A stretch of 64,000 nucleotides of DNA from Aspidiotus rigidus. Its lineage: Eukaryota; Arthropoda; Insecta; Hemiptera; Diaspididae. This document shows positions 46,035 to 57,500 of the stretch, piece after piece (within the stretch, counting starts at the first letter, position 1; each line of letters begins with the position of its first letter). The DNA lies in assembly GCA_035079385.1 (NCBI GenBank), contig JAVHKY010000004.1, positions 13,671,001-13,735,000 on the forward strand, read 5' to 3'. The notes beneath the pieces were generated by a model. It was not told the DNA's origin. It did no database searches and saw nothing but the letters and a program-made list of their open reading frames with translations. Made by a program: the position numbers and the translations under genes.

Positions 46035-46330
46035 CTTAGTCCCAAGGTCATTTGCACGAACGCACGGACGTCCGCAAATTCCGAAATCAGGGTACGGATC
46101 AGGATTTCGAAATTTTTCCATGTCCCAAGGTCATTTGTAAGGACACACGGACGGATAGATAGAAGCACGTAAATTTCGAAATCAGGGTAGGGATCAGTAT
46201 TTCGACATTTTAACAGGGGACCTGTTTTATGGGGGGCTTTTTGAGAAATTTGCCGTCCGCCGTGCGCCGTCCAGCAAAAAACTTTAAAAGATTTCGACTC
46301 TCGAGCCATATATGATAAGAAAGGGACTTA
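46035..46330. repeat. Repeats between two inverted-repeat elements
   Basis: Two copies of a GGTCATTTG...GGACG...AAATTTCGAAATCAGGGTA unit (46045 and 46128) match 45727 and 48790. They are followed by AACAGGGGACCTGTTTTATG, the GCCGTCCGCCGTGCGCCGTC module, and one satellite unit. Confidence 0.65.
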
Positions 46331-48780
46331 GAAAAACGACGGCTTCCTTAACGAAAAACTTACCTGGGCCCCCACATCAAAACCCTCAAAGCCAAATGCA
46401 CACGCGCTCTAAACATAATAAAATACATATCTCATCCATCTAAAGGCTGCAACAGAAAGTTACTCCTTCTTCTATACAAAAGTCTTATTCGCTCAAAATT
46501 AGAATATGGTTCCCCGATCTACAACACAGTGAAAAAAACCCTCCTTGCCTTACTCGACCCCATCCAGACATCTTCTCTCAGGATTGCCCTGGGAGCTTAT
46601 CGCATCAGTCCCAAACTTAGCCTATGTGCAGAAGCCCCAGATCCTCCCCTTCACTTTCGAAGGCTCATCCTAACCTCCAACTTTGTATCCTCTGTAGCAC
46701 AATTCCCACAACTTCCAATCTTTAACCGAATCTTTCACCACAATCACAACCAATCCTCCACCAAACCTATTCGCCTTCAATTCAATCACCTGATCAACAA
46801 ACCGTTCATAGCACATCCCCTAGAACCCATATACACAACCTTCCCCCCTTGGATCTTCCCTCAACCTAAAATACGCCTAGATCTCACAGAAATCCCAAAA
46901 TCTGGCAAACCTGGTTTTACGCAACATATCAACAAACTACTTCAAGAATACCCTGACCATTCACTTTGCCTCACCGATGGGTCGAAAACATCTACTAAAG
47001 CAGCTTACGCATACTCCATCGATGGGGAAATATCTTCTCATCGCATCCGAAATATAGCCTCTATTTTTACAGCCGAACTGATGGCCATTTTTTCCTGCCT
47101 TTCCCACCTCTCTCAACTACCCCCAAACGGTAAATTCATTATTCTCACTGACTCACTTTCTTCACTCCACTCCCTTACAGACGCATACAACTCTAACCCT
47201 ATAATCCAACGCATCTTTCTCACACTACACACTTTGGAAACAATCAACACTCAAATTATCTTCATATGGATCCCTGGACACACCAATTTCCCCGACCACG
47301 ACGCAGTTGATCAAGCCGCTAAACAAGCTACCTCCCTCAGTCAAATAACTGATAATTCACCCCTACCAACCCTAGATTACAAAAATTACTATCGTTCTCT
47401 CATCACACAATCATGGAACACTCTTTGGGAAAATCAAACAAATAATAAACTTCTCAGTATCAAAAAAAAAACCGGTTCCTTGGGTATCCTCCATTCAAAA
47501 CACAAAAAGAGAAGAAGTAATTCTCTCTCGTCTCAGAATTGGTCACACAAAAATTACTCACACCCACCTCATCAGTCCCTACATCCTAACCCCTCCCTCA
47601 TGTCCCCACTGTCAAAAAGACAAATTAACAGTGGAACACTTTTTTTCATGCCCAGACTTTTACCCCTTCGCTCTTCTTCGGATACCCCCTCTTCACTCAC
47701 CCGAGCACTCAAAAACAACCAGGACATCATTTCGAATACCCTACATTACCTAAGACAAACTGACTTTTACGCTCACATCTGAACACATACATCGACTATA
47801 TCTATACGACCTTCTACATACACACATTGTAAACTTTCACACACCATTACCTGAAGCAGTTACACTCGACATTATATTCCACCCTCTTATCCTTCCCCAC
47901 TTTTCCTTACTCTACCAACTTCCTTAAAACCTCCCTTTCTTATGTGTTACTTATAATATTACTTTCATAACTTTTGTAACGCCGAGCCAATAGCCCTTGT
48001 GCAGCTCTAGTGCTCGTAAAAATTAAAAAAAAAAAAAAAAAAAATGTTAAACTAGGAACGCAGGGAACCTGTTTTATGAGTAAAATGGGATTTGGTATTG
48101 AAAATTCAGGGAAGCCTAGACCTAGATAAAGCCTTAATAAAGAATGCCTAGACCCTACTATAAGCCTAGTATGATATAGTTTGATAGTCTAAATTTTTCT
48201 CAAATCTCCAGCTATATATCATAGCTCGAGAGTTGAAATTTTTCCGTCCCTTTCATATCATATGTAGCTCGAGAGTCAAACTTTTTCCAAGTCCTCCTCC
48301 CACCATATATGGCTCGAGAGTCGACATTTTTCCAAGTTTTTTGCTAGACGGTGCACAGGAAGGGGACTTAGAATAATTTCGACTCTGGAGCTGTATTTGA
48401 TAGGAGGGGGACTAGGAAAAAATCTCAACTCTCGAGCTATATATGATAGGAGGGGGACTTAAAAAAAATGTCGACTCTCGAACTATGTATGATAGGAGGG
48501 GGACTTGGAAAAATTTCGACTCTCGAGCTATATATGATATGAAAGGGACTTGGCAAAATTTTGACGCTCGAGCTATCATATAATTATAGCTGGAGGTTCG
48601 GAAAAAATTTAGACTCTCAAACTATATTATACTAGGCTTACAGTAGGTCTAGGCCTCCTTTATACTAGCTTTATCTAGGTTTTGGCTTCTTTGAATTTTC
48701 AATACCGAATCCCATTTGACTCGTAAAACAGGTTCCCTGCGTTCCTCGTTTTACTTCGTTAAGGAGGCCATCGTTTTTCC
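46331..48780. mobile_element. Possible foldback-type element split by a LINE
   Basis: The left terminal block starts GAAAAACGACGGCTTCC at 46331, breaks after TTAACGAA at 46355, and resumes with GTTAAACTAGGAACGC at 48046. Satellite units fill 48190-48620 (inverted, then forward), and the right terminal block ends GGCCATCGTTTTTCC at 48780. Without the LINE it is about 760 bp. The intact copies at other sites show the uninterrupted TTAACGAAGTTGAACG. Confidence 0.55.
46356..48044 (+). mobile_element. 5'-truncated LINE (I/Jockey-type) with RNase H domain
   Basis: The open frame from about 46363 to 47782 encodes the end of the RT region (SKLEYGSPIYNTVKKT, typical after the RT). An RNase H domain follows with catalytic-type acidic residues in LTDGSK, TAELMAI, LTDSLSS and HDAVDQAAK. 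A 10-A run at 47462-47471 shifts the frame. The adjacent frame then carries LSRLRIGHTKITH and the zinc knuckle CPHCQKDKLTVEHFFSC, and a second shift restores LHYLRQTDFYAHI at the end. A 3' UTR of about 240 bp ends in poly(A). It is dead but comparatively young. Confidence 0.88.
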
Positions 48781-49354
48781 AACTCCCGAGGTTATTTGCA
48801 CAGACGGACGCACGCAAATTTCGAAATCAGGGTAGGATCAGAGCAAAGACATAACATATGTCAAAAACCTGAATTAGGATCATCCGACATGAAAATTGTA
48901 AGGGCTTCAGTTTTTATTCTTTTTTTATTCTACAAACCCATCATTTTTCGAGTAATGAACATTTTTAGTATTTTTTAATTTTTTCCGTGAGCAGCAATTG
49001 ATAATGTCACATCATTGAATAAAAATCATTCAATGAGACCTAATCGAAAAAGACAAAATCACTAAAAAAAATGCCGGATTCTTAAGGTTTAAGTGCGTCA
49101 AGAATTTGGGAAGACTTAATATCCATTGGGCCCGTCTTCCCGCAACAATATCCATACCGGTAGATTTTCAAACTTCAAATTTAAGACTAGATTTAAAGCT
49201 TGCGAAAGACCAAAACGCAGTGTGTGTCACTTATGCTCCCTCAATAAGTTTGTTGCAGACACCGGCTCGAAAGTTGAGAAGGAGAGGTAACAAAAACAGA
49301 GGAACCCCAGTGCAAAAAAGAGGACATGTGATTCCGAGTGGTGTCCTTTTTACT
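48781..49354. other. Repeat tail and unassigned sequence
   Basis: 48785-48850 is another copy of the GGACGCACGCAAATTTCGAA repeat unit. The remainder shows no recognised gene; the open frame 49106-49378 has no domain and overlaps the hairpin at 49355. Confidence 0.4.
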
Positions 49355-49640
49355 TGGATATGTTACAGTGAATGTTGATAATTTTATCAAATACTTACCG
49401 ATTTCTCATCCATAATTTCTCTCCTTATGGATGGAATGACTTCCAATTTGCAAGGTTCATTCCTCTCCACGACCTTATATCAGGTCGACCGAGTATAACT
49501 TGGAATTAATATGCTCGAAATACGTATTTTCAAGAAATCTTGCAAACTTGAAGTCATTCGATCCATAAGGAGAGAAATCATGGATGAGAAATTGGTAAGT
49601 ATTTGATTAAATTATCAACATTCACTGCAACAGATATAAT
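49355..49640. repeat. Long imperfect hairpin, arms about 100 bp
   Basis: The left arm contains ATCAAATACTTACCGATTTC, then TCATCCATAATTTCTCTCC and TTATGGATGGAATGACTTCC. The right arm is the inverse, GGAGAGAAATCATGGATGAG and onward. The outermost words CAGTGAATGTTGATAATTT and inverse are also paired. It is probably a MITE or a foldback. The loop has a separate AGGTCGACC-type palindrome. Confidence 0.7.
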
Positions 49641-51164
49641 TTCAAGTTGGTACTGTTCTCTTGCGGTCTTCGAGGACTACTTCCTGGAGCTCGAGGCTTG
49701 TCCTCAGTACAATTAATGTAACTATCTCTTGCATACTTGGAACTTTATACTGTAATTACATAGTTTATTCGATAATTTTTTCTCAATGATTGTGTACTTC
49801 CAAATAATTTTTCTGCGGCAGTACTGTATCTCCGAATAACTTCAAATGTCATATACTGCTTTCTCTCATTTCTTATTCAAATCACAGGCAGTGTCACGTT
49901 GAAATCATCGTCCGGTTAGTAAATATCCAAGACTGGTTAATTAAGGAATACCTCTGAACAAAATCAGCAAAGGTGCCGAACGAGGGTATTTTCACATTCG
50001 CGCTAAAAAAAAAAGGATGTAGTATCAGCAACTAGCAAGCAAACAGAAAAAAAAATGCGACGGCGGCGCACATTGTAGCGATTTCGTTAATCCGAATCCA
50101 CGCGGGCGGTCTGAAAAGTACGACGAAATTACGAAACAGTCTCGACAATTTGTAAACAGTTGACATATTGGGCAAATTAAGTGAGAGCAAAATGTTCCAT
50201 AAATGCGACGAGGGTATCCGACCTGCACATCGTTCGCGGACAATCGAGGCGTTTTAATACTCGATCTTCCATATTTTACTAACGGAGCCCTTTATCGGTA
50301 TTATCATGTAAATTATTCGACGAGGAAAAAAGCTTTCAACCATTTCCATTTAAGTTTTAATTGCGTGTTCGTTGATTGTATTCCACGAAATGATAAATGA
50401 TAGTGGATGTAAACGTTGCGCTAGTCAGCATCCAATGAGGGAGAATTATTTCGGCACGCGATAACTTTTTTGAAATTTGTCTTCTTTTTGTTCATACGTA
50501 CATTATTTTTTTACGGAATCAAAAGCTAACGCGTACAAGATATAATATAAAATACGCAAATTCAGAATGTTACCGTGCGCTATAGTTTAGTAGTGCTTGT
50601 ATATTCAAAGTCCGTTTCGAGTCGAATCGAAACTTTCGACAATGCCAATTTAAAAAGCCCAGAATTTTTTCCTCTTTACTCAGGTACAAATATTATTTCA
50701 ATGAGAACATTAATACAAATATTAGTGAACAAATAAAGAAAACGGTTGTAATTTTAGAGCCCCCATTTTGTCTCAAAAAAGATGAAGCGCTCTCTAACGG
50801 AGACGGGGTGGCCGTATTGTGTATAAGACGGTATGCATTACAAAATATAAATTTCACCTTCCTAGTATGTTTTTGTCTCACGAATTTAATATTTTGGCTA
50901 AGGAAAAAAGTTTTCGTGAGTGAATTTTAAGAAAATGAAGTTCTACGTCTAGAAGCTGTTTAAAATTAGTCATGCGTTCAAATTTTCAATTTTCGAACTC
51001 AACCCTCTTTTGATTTCACGATAGAGATTTGCGATTTTAATCACAATTTTCAATACTCTTCTTAGAGATTGAAAGATGGGGAAAAAAAAATGTTCTGACA
51101 GGGTCAAATAAATGATAGTCAAGTTTCATATATTATATATTTTTTATGATCCCTACGTATTTAC
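49641..51164. other. Unassigned, mostly non-repetitive sequence
   Basis: No gene, RNA or known repeat was recognised. 50000-50650 is balanced in composition with GCGACGGCGGCGCACATTG and ACGCGGGCGGTCTG words. It is a candidate for conserved non-coding DNA near the Gbx gene. Confidence 0.35.
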
Positions 51165-52612
51165 AATATAATGAAAAGGGCGAATACTCCAACGAGTAAA
51201 CCTAAAAAAGTTACAAAATACCGCAGAATGAAAATTGGCACGAAACGCTTTCGTTTGAAAATCCACCATCAGTGAGAGAAAGAACGCTATTGACCAACGA
51301 AGAAAACGTGAACTCTGTCACGTCCGTCCGAACCTCGAGAAATTTAATCATCGAGTTGTGACTCATAAATAAGCATATGCCTCCACCAATATTCTTATGA
51401 CGAATTATTTCAATGTGCTACAAAAAGGTGGGCTTAAAATACAAATTTTCCATGTGGAGAAGAATCTCCTCCCGGGTGCCATGCCCGTTAGTGATTAGGT
51501 GACCAGCGAATGCCGAATCTCCCACCCTACCCTACTTCCAGGCTATCTTATGTTCATCAACTCTAATCTTCAGCTGACGACCAGTTTCCCCGAAGTAAAA
51601 GCCCTTACAGTATATAACCACTCTTCTCATTTTCAGGAATATTCGACCTTTCCGCAACCACAGTAACAGGGTTGTAGAACGCAGGCCGAAAACCGAAAGG
51701 GGCGACGGGCTCGGTCTAATTAAAGAGAGAAATTTTCCAAGAATGGGAGCCTAATCCACTGCAATTTCTCGCGGCTTGTAGTACGAGAGAGGGAGGGGAT
51801 AGAGACGAGGTATCTATTAGTGAGCTTCTTACCATCGCGTCTATGTCCAACTGAATCTCGTTCACCCTGGCCAGATATTTTATGATCATAAACTCCTTCA
51901 GAGGAATGTCTGTCAGTCTATGGACTAAGCTGTTGAACGTAGCATATTTATGGGCAACAGAGCAGAATGACGACCCGTGGACTGAAACATCGGTCTACGT
52001 ATCTTTTCTATAAATCTCTAACTCATGGGCCACTTCTTTTTCGAAGACAGTAAGATCCAAGAAGTTTATCGAAGAACCACCAACTTCCAAAGTAAATTTT
52101 ATGGAAGAGACTTGCTTATTTAGATAGGTGAGAAACTCCAAGCAAAGATCTCGGTGACCTGTCCACGTATATCACGTCAACTACTTATCTGCGCCAGTAG
52201 AAGATATAATTCAGTAAAGGATGACCAGAGGAGAAGAGATCAGATTCAAACTTGATCTTGAACACCTCAGATATTAGGGAACCTAAAGGGGACCCAATAA
52301 GAATACCCACCTCGTCAGGGAACTCGAAAAATTTACCATTACATTTACAGAAATTCGGTGACCAACAAACATTCAATAAGTCGAAAAATTCATTCAAGTC
52401 TTCATGAGGAGTGTTCAAAATCACGAGAAGTTCACCCACCCGGTGAATAGTAATAGCCTTAGGGAGGTTAGGGAACAAGCCTACGACGTCGAAGGAACAA
52501 AGGATCGAACCCGTAGGGAGAAGCTCATTCTTTAGGCTATTGGCTAGAGAAGAATTCTTAACAGAGAGGGAGACTCGAACTAGACATGGGATTTGAACCA
52601 CCGATCTAAATA
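51165..52612 (-). mobile_element. Penelope-like element copy 6, minus strand
   Basis: The minus-strand RT frame 52185-52601 has motif A (CSFDVVGLFPNLP) and motif B (GILIGSPLGSLISEVFKIKFE, with L for P), then YWRR replacing YWHRYVDD. The motif C region at about 52175-52190 is altered (TACTTATCTGCGCCAGTAG). Thumb and GIY-YIG sequences follow in decayed frames down to about 51340. The 3' end at 51165 has a TATTCG-type terminus and a hammerhead-like stem-loop at 51237-51276. Its 5' side stops at 52612, where sequence of a second PLE in the opposite orientation begins. Confidence 0.8.
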
Positions 52613-52975
52613 TCTGGCAAGGGAATAGAGCCCTCCTAACGCCTACCCCCCCCCCTTTACGGATTACCGAAGGTTCTTAAAGCAGACATGTCGATGCGGC
52701 TTGTGTTTCTTTCATCTCTTCCCACCTTACTTTTTGACTTAATTGAAATAATTCGTCATAAGAATACTGGTGATGTCACTGTGTTGATCGAGAGTCACAA
52801 CTCGATGATTAAATTTCCTTTCTTTTGATTGGTGACAGCGTTTGCGATTTCTTCCTTAATCAGTTGCGTTCTTTCTTTCGCTGATGATGATTTCTTAACC
52901 GAAAGCGCTTTGTGTCAATTATTTATCATTCTGCGGTAACTTGCTTGTTGTGCTCTGAAGTAAGTCAAGGCCATG
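52613..52975 (+). mobile_element. Penelope-like fragment, plus strand, with clean hammerhead core
   Basis: 52655-52735 reads on the plus strand YGLPKVLKADMSMRLVFLSS, the RT motif before the palm. At 52741 it jumps to the GIY-YIG tail (IEIIRHKNTGDVTVLIES), so about 1.5 kb is missing between them. The 3' end includes CTGATGA, a short stem, GAAA and AGCGCT at 52881-52911. It is joined 5' end to 5' end with copy 6. Confidence 0.75.
52881..52911 (+). ncRNA. Hammerhead-ribozyme-like core with intact CUGAUGA box
   Basis: CTGATGA, then T-GATT-tctt-AACC, GAAA, AGCGCT and T. The box and GAAA are exact; stem II has one mismatch (A/C). AGCGCT is self-complementary, as in PLE hammerheads that act better as dimers. 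Stem I pairing is weak by eye. Confidence 0.5.
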
Positions 52976-53815
52976 CCCATCTTATCGCGTCATTAGTGGA
53001 TGAAAATGCGGGTTTTTTAAAAGCTTTATATACTAGTAATGTATGCTAGGCTCAAAACACGAAATTTGTTTCTAATCCTTGCAGTAAGTCGAGGCATTTT
53101 AACAGGGAATCTGTTCTATGAAGGGTCTTTTTAATAATTTTAGCGTCCCGCCGTCCGGCAAAAACTGACCTACCCTAATAAAGGAGGTGGACTGGGAAAA
53201 TTTTGACTTTCGACTTCCGAGCTATGCAGGAGGGGGACTTGGAAGAATTTAAACTTCTGAGATATAATAGGATCACCCTCGCGAGTTGGCCCCCCAGAAA
53301 AGAACCTTCACATGATTCTGGAAATCTGCGAATTCCGTGAGTCCTGAATTCTGGCCCCTAATTTCAAAATTAGTGAGTTTAAACCACCCCCTAATAGTCC
53401 TGTTTACTGAATTCCTTCTTATGCTTTATAATAAACTTGGACCTCATCATCCGTGACCCCGAAGCCTCCAAGTGTGACCCGAAGCCTGATTCTGAAATCT
53501 GTGAGTTCAATTCACATCTCCTCATACTTGTAATCTATAAGTGGTTTAGTATAGACTCTTGTACTACTGTATGTTAGGCCTTGTTTCATGAAGCCTAATG
53601 ATAGGTGTGTTAAGTGTATTGTATAGGGGTGCGATTTATCGGCACATTAAAAAAGAATGATTCAGCAGTAATTTTCGAACATTAAATAAGCATAATACAG
53701 CAGTAAGAAAGTTGAAAAAACACAATAACAGGTGAACATTAGAAAAGCATATTACAGCAGTAAAGAAACTAACCTAACCTAACCTAACCTAACCAAACGC
53801 TAAGATGGGAAAATG
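52976..53815. repeat. Repeat modules, 58-bp units and interstitial TTAGG run
   Basis: 53090-53260 has an AACAGGGAATCTG module and satellite-like words. 53640-53768 holds three copies of a GAACATTAnAnAAGCATAnTACAGCAGTAA unit. 53769-53794 is a 26-bp run of CCTAA (five TTAGG repeats on the other strand), the arthropod telomere repeat at an internal site, 22 bp before the next inverted-repeat block. Confidence 0.65.
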
Positions 53816-54262
53816 GAAAAAACTACGGCTTCCTTAACGAAGTTAAACGAGGAACGGAGGGAACCTGTTTTATGAGTCAAATAGGATTTGGTATTGAAAA
53901 TTCAAGGAAGCCTAGACCTTGATAAAGCTAGTATAAAGAAGGCCTAGACGTAAAATAAGCCTAGTATAATGTAGTTTGAAAGTCCAAGTTTTTCTCAAAT
54001 CTCGACCTATTTATGATAGGAGGGAGACTTAGCTCGAGAGTCAAAAGTTTTCCAAGTCCCTCTTCTATCATATATAGCTTCAGATTCGAAATTTTTTCTA
54101 AGTCCCTCTCCTATCATATATGGCGCGAGAGTCGAAATTTTTTCTAAGTCCCTCTCCTATCATATATGGCTCGAGAGTCGAAATTTTTCCAAGTTTTTCG
54201 CTGGACGGCGCACGGCGCACGCCAGATTTCTCAAATAGCCCCCCATAAAACAGGTTCCCTGT
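53816..54262. repeat. Left terminal block, inverted satellite and GGCGCACGGC module
   Basis: The order is GAAAAAACTACGGCTTCC (terminal block), AAAGCTAGTATAAAGAAGGCC, inverted 45-bp satellite units (54010-54190), the CTGGACGGCGCACGGCGCAC module, and ACAGGTTCCCTGTT at 54250-54262. This is the same order as the left half of 44645-46034. Here it runs straight into a transposase fragment instead of unique sequence. Confidence 0.7.
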
Positions 54263-54504
54263 TAACATTTGACGAATTTGCGGACTACAGAAATGAAATA
54301 TGGAAAATCCAAATTGATCGTCAGTGCATCAGTAATTCGTCGTGCTCCTGTCCCTATTTCTTTAAACATGTCACGTGTAAACACGTACTCAGTTTACTCA
54401 TGAGACTGAAGCTTTGTACTGCTCCTGACGAAGCGAAAAATGTACCTATAGGGCAGAAGAGACCTGCCAGAGCCAAGAAAGCGCTACTTGTGCAGTACGC
54501 TTGA
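54263..54504 (+). pseudogene. MULE transposase C-terminal end with SWIM zinc finger
   Basis: The frame reads CISNSSCSCPYFFKHVTCKH, a SWIM-type finger (C-x-C, then C-x-H). It is followed by a basic linker (QKRPARAKK) and a stop. In Mutator-like transposases a SWIM finger sits just after the catalytic domain and near the C terminus. The DDE part is missing. The frame begins within the repeat module upstream, so the join is a deletion or insertion junction. A host SWIM protein (ZSWIM type) cannot be excluded. Confidence 0.6.
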
Positions 54505-57500
54505 GCTCCATAAAAAATTCTCACCGTTCGATAATTTTGTTTTTTTGATTAATTTATTTTGTGGACACTGAAAATTTTCGATATTTACAGTTTCAGCGTT
54601 CAATTTACTTTTCCGCGCATTTTAATACTGCTACTTCGTCATTCTAATGTTGAATTTTTTCATTTATTGTTCAACATATTATTTTAATACTGCTACTTCG
54701 TCATTTTAATGTTGGTTTATTTCATTTATTGTTCAACTTATTTTAATATTGCTCAATATTTTTAATACTGCTACTTCCTCATTTTAATGTTCGTTTCTTT
54801 CATTTATTGTGATAACATTCTAATTTAATGTGCTATTATATATTTCCCATTGTATAGCATAGTACGATGGCGGTCTGAAATCTGAAAGTATGACCTCACC
54901 AGCCGTGACCAGGACGCCTATTATAGAGGAGACTTGAGCAGTATTATCATTAGGTCTAATATAATGCACACTATTGGGAGACTTATTCACGAGCGGAGTG
55001 AGTGATCCCGAGGATAGAAGAGAGTAAAGAAGAGAGAGAGCCCTAGCTATGCTGGTGATGTCACAGGCAGCCATGATGGATGGTTATGACGTCACTAATA
55101 TCGATATCCATACGTGAGCTAGATAGCTTTTAGGCCAGTATAAATCTGCTATGGTTTATGTTAGGCTGTTTGCGTAAGTAGAAATATGCTCTACCTAGTT
55201 TAGTCTAGTATACAGGTACATATATGCAGCGCAAACATATGACGAACACGGGAGGTACCCAGAGAGGAACATAGCTTACTTTACGGACTTACTGCAAATT
55301 CCGACCATTGAGAGAGTAAGATCGACCTTCGAGTTATACATAATACCCATTAAGGATGTGAGGGGCGAGAACTTGGAAAAGTTTCGACCTTCGAGTCATA
55401 CGTAGGGAAAAATTTCCTTGGAAACCACCATTTGCGGAAGCATGGTGGAGGCAGATATTTTTTCTACAGAACCTATCCTAAAGAACAGTTGATGATGTTA
55501 AAATTGCTGAAGCGTCTAAATTGTTATTAATCTTTAGTCAATTTACATTTTGTCAGCTCCCGGCATCTTCAACTGAGCATCCTGTCTTTTTGGTCACTTA
55601 TACTAGTCGTTGTTGGAATGTGTAGTCATGATTGTACGAAGACCTTTTATTCAAATAAAGTGAAATGCGCATTATAAATAATTTATTATTTTTCAATGCA
55701 TAATTTTTGAACAACTAAACTTATTATCCTGTTATCCAAAATCAAAAACATGTAGTCGGAATATTTAATTGAAACATTAGATATCCGTATCTCTTGTACA
55801 AATAAAAAATTCAAAGCCTTGTGAACACTCACTCAATGACATGTGGAGAAAATATTATATTAATCTCATCTGATCTTATAAAAAATGATTTTCACAAAAT
55901 AAGAAATTGGCCTGGATTTTTTGAGTGAATTGTAACGTGTATTTGTTGAATACCTTTACCATATAAATAGGTACGTTAAACGAATAATTTTGCATCCTAA
56001 GTTATATCTGGTATTGTTCGACTGATGGCTTTGTTCGCAAGTCACAACGCATATTGGACGTATGAAGAATCCCTCTCGCGTAACCTGTAAGGTCAGTAGC
56101 AATTTACGAATAAGATCATTTATCATATTCTAGAAGCGACAGCTACCATTTTGCGAGGCGTGATCCTCAACTATTATACTAAAAACGATGACAGGTAAGG
56201 TTACATTTATTACAACTACTATAACCGTGTATAAGAATACTCACTGCATTGATATACTATTTAACACGCCTTTAATCACCCTCTAATTCATTTATCGTCT
56301 TTCATATTATTTGTGTATAGACTTTTTTCGATTTCGAATAAAATGTGGTATTCAAACAGGCTGCCTACATTTAATTCCTTTGTAAACTTTTTGTTCACCG
56401 ATCAGTCATCGAAAAGAAAAGAGCAAGAGATGTTCAGAAATATGTACACAGTTAAGTAACTCTTTCATATCAAAATTTTCGAACTACATGAGATCCCACC
56501 CGTACCACATAAATTACAGCATTATTTCCACTCCTTAAAAGCCACCGAATAGGCCGTATTTACCTAAAAAATTCTCTTGTCCAAATGGGAAAATTTGGGG
56601 ATATTTTTGGTCAATCACCTTCAACAAAATACTTGTGACAAATTTTTTAAAATAGACTTCAAACAGTATTTTGCAGATGGAATCTCAATATTGTTACTTC
56701 CCATACTAGTCACCAGTCCTATTTGAGAGTGTTTGTTTTTATATCTCTGCATCCGGAGTTGGGCCTCCTTGCTCTGGACCTTCATCAGAGATTGTTCATA
56801 TCTCCAACTTTCTCGGTCCGACGTTAAAGTCTTAATCTCGGTAAGAATGTACCTAGTAAAATACTTTCTTTTGAATTTCATTGCAATGACGTCCCAAAGA
56901 AAGTTCCGGGTCAATTTTCCTACTTCTAAAATTCCTACAATGAAAAATGCCTATAACGAACAAATTTTCTACGGACAATTTTCTAGTGTCTTTGATTCCG
57001 CGAGTTTTATTTTAAAAATTCAAAAGAAAATCTCTTTATTTTTGTGGTCTGTAAATATTTTATGTAATTGTTATATTGCGACCAATGGTTTGCAAGTACT
57101 CTCGATCGTACGTCATTTTGTATTCTTATAGTCAATGTAATTTGCAGAAATTCCTTGTATGCATGTTTGAAGATCTACCCGTTTTCTCTTAGGTGCGGTC
57201 TTGACATGGTTTCCTTTTTGAAATTCCGTCAAGCAGGAATATAAATCCGGATGATGCTTGCCAACTGTAATGTGGAACCAGTTGTGCCCTCCCTCGGAAA
57301 CATTGTTTGTTCTACGCTCTGTGAGGACGGCTGTTTCATATTTCTTTTGTGTAACGTGGAGCTAGCATTGCCCTCCGTCCTCGGATTGGGCACCCTTTTA
57401 TATAATATGTGTGGTCGAAGTAATCCATCGCTGCAAGTGTGTCTTCAAGTCTGTTCTACCTTCAGAAATTCACTGCAAAAGAACACAGGAAAAACTCAAT

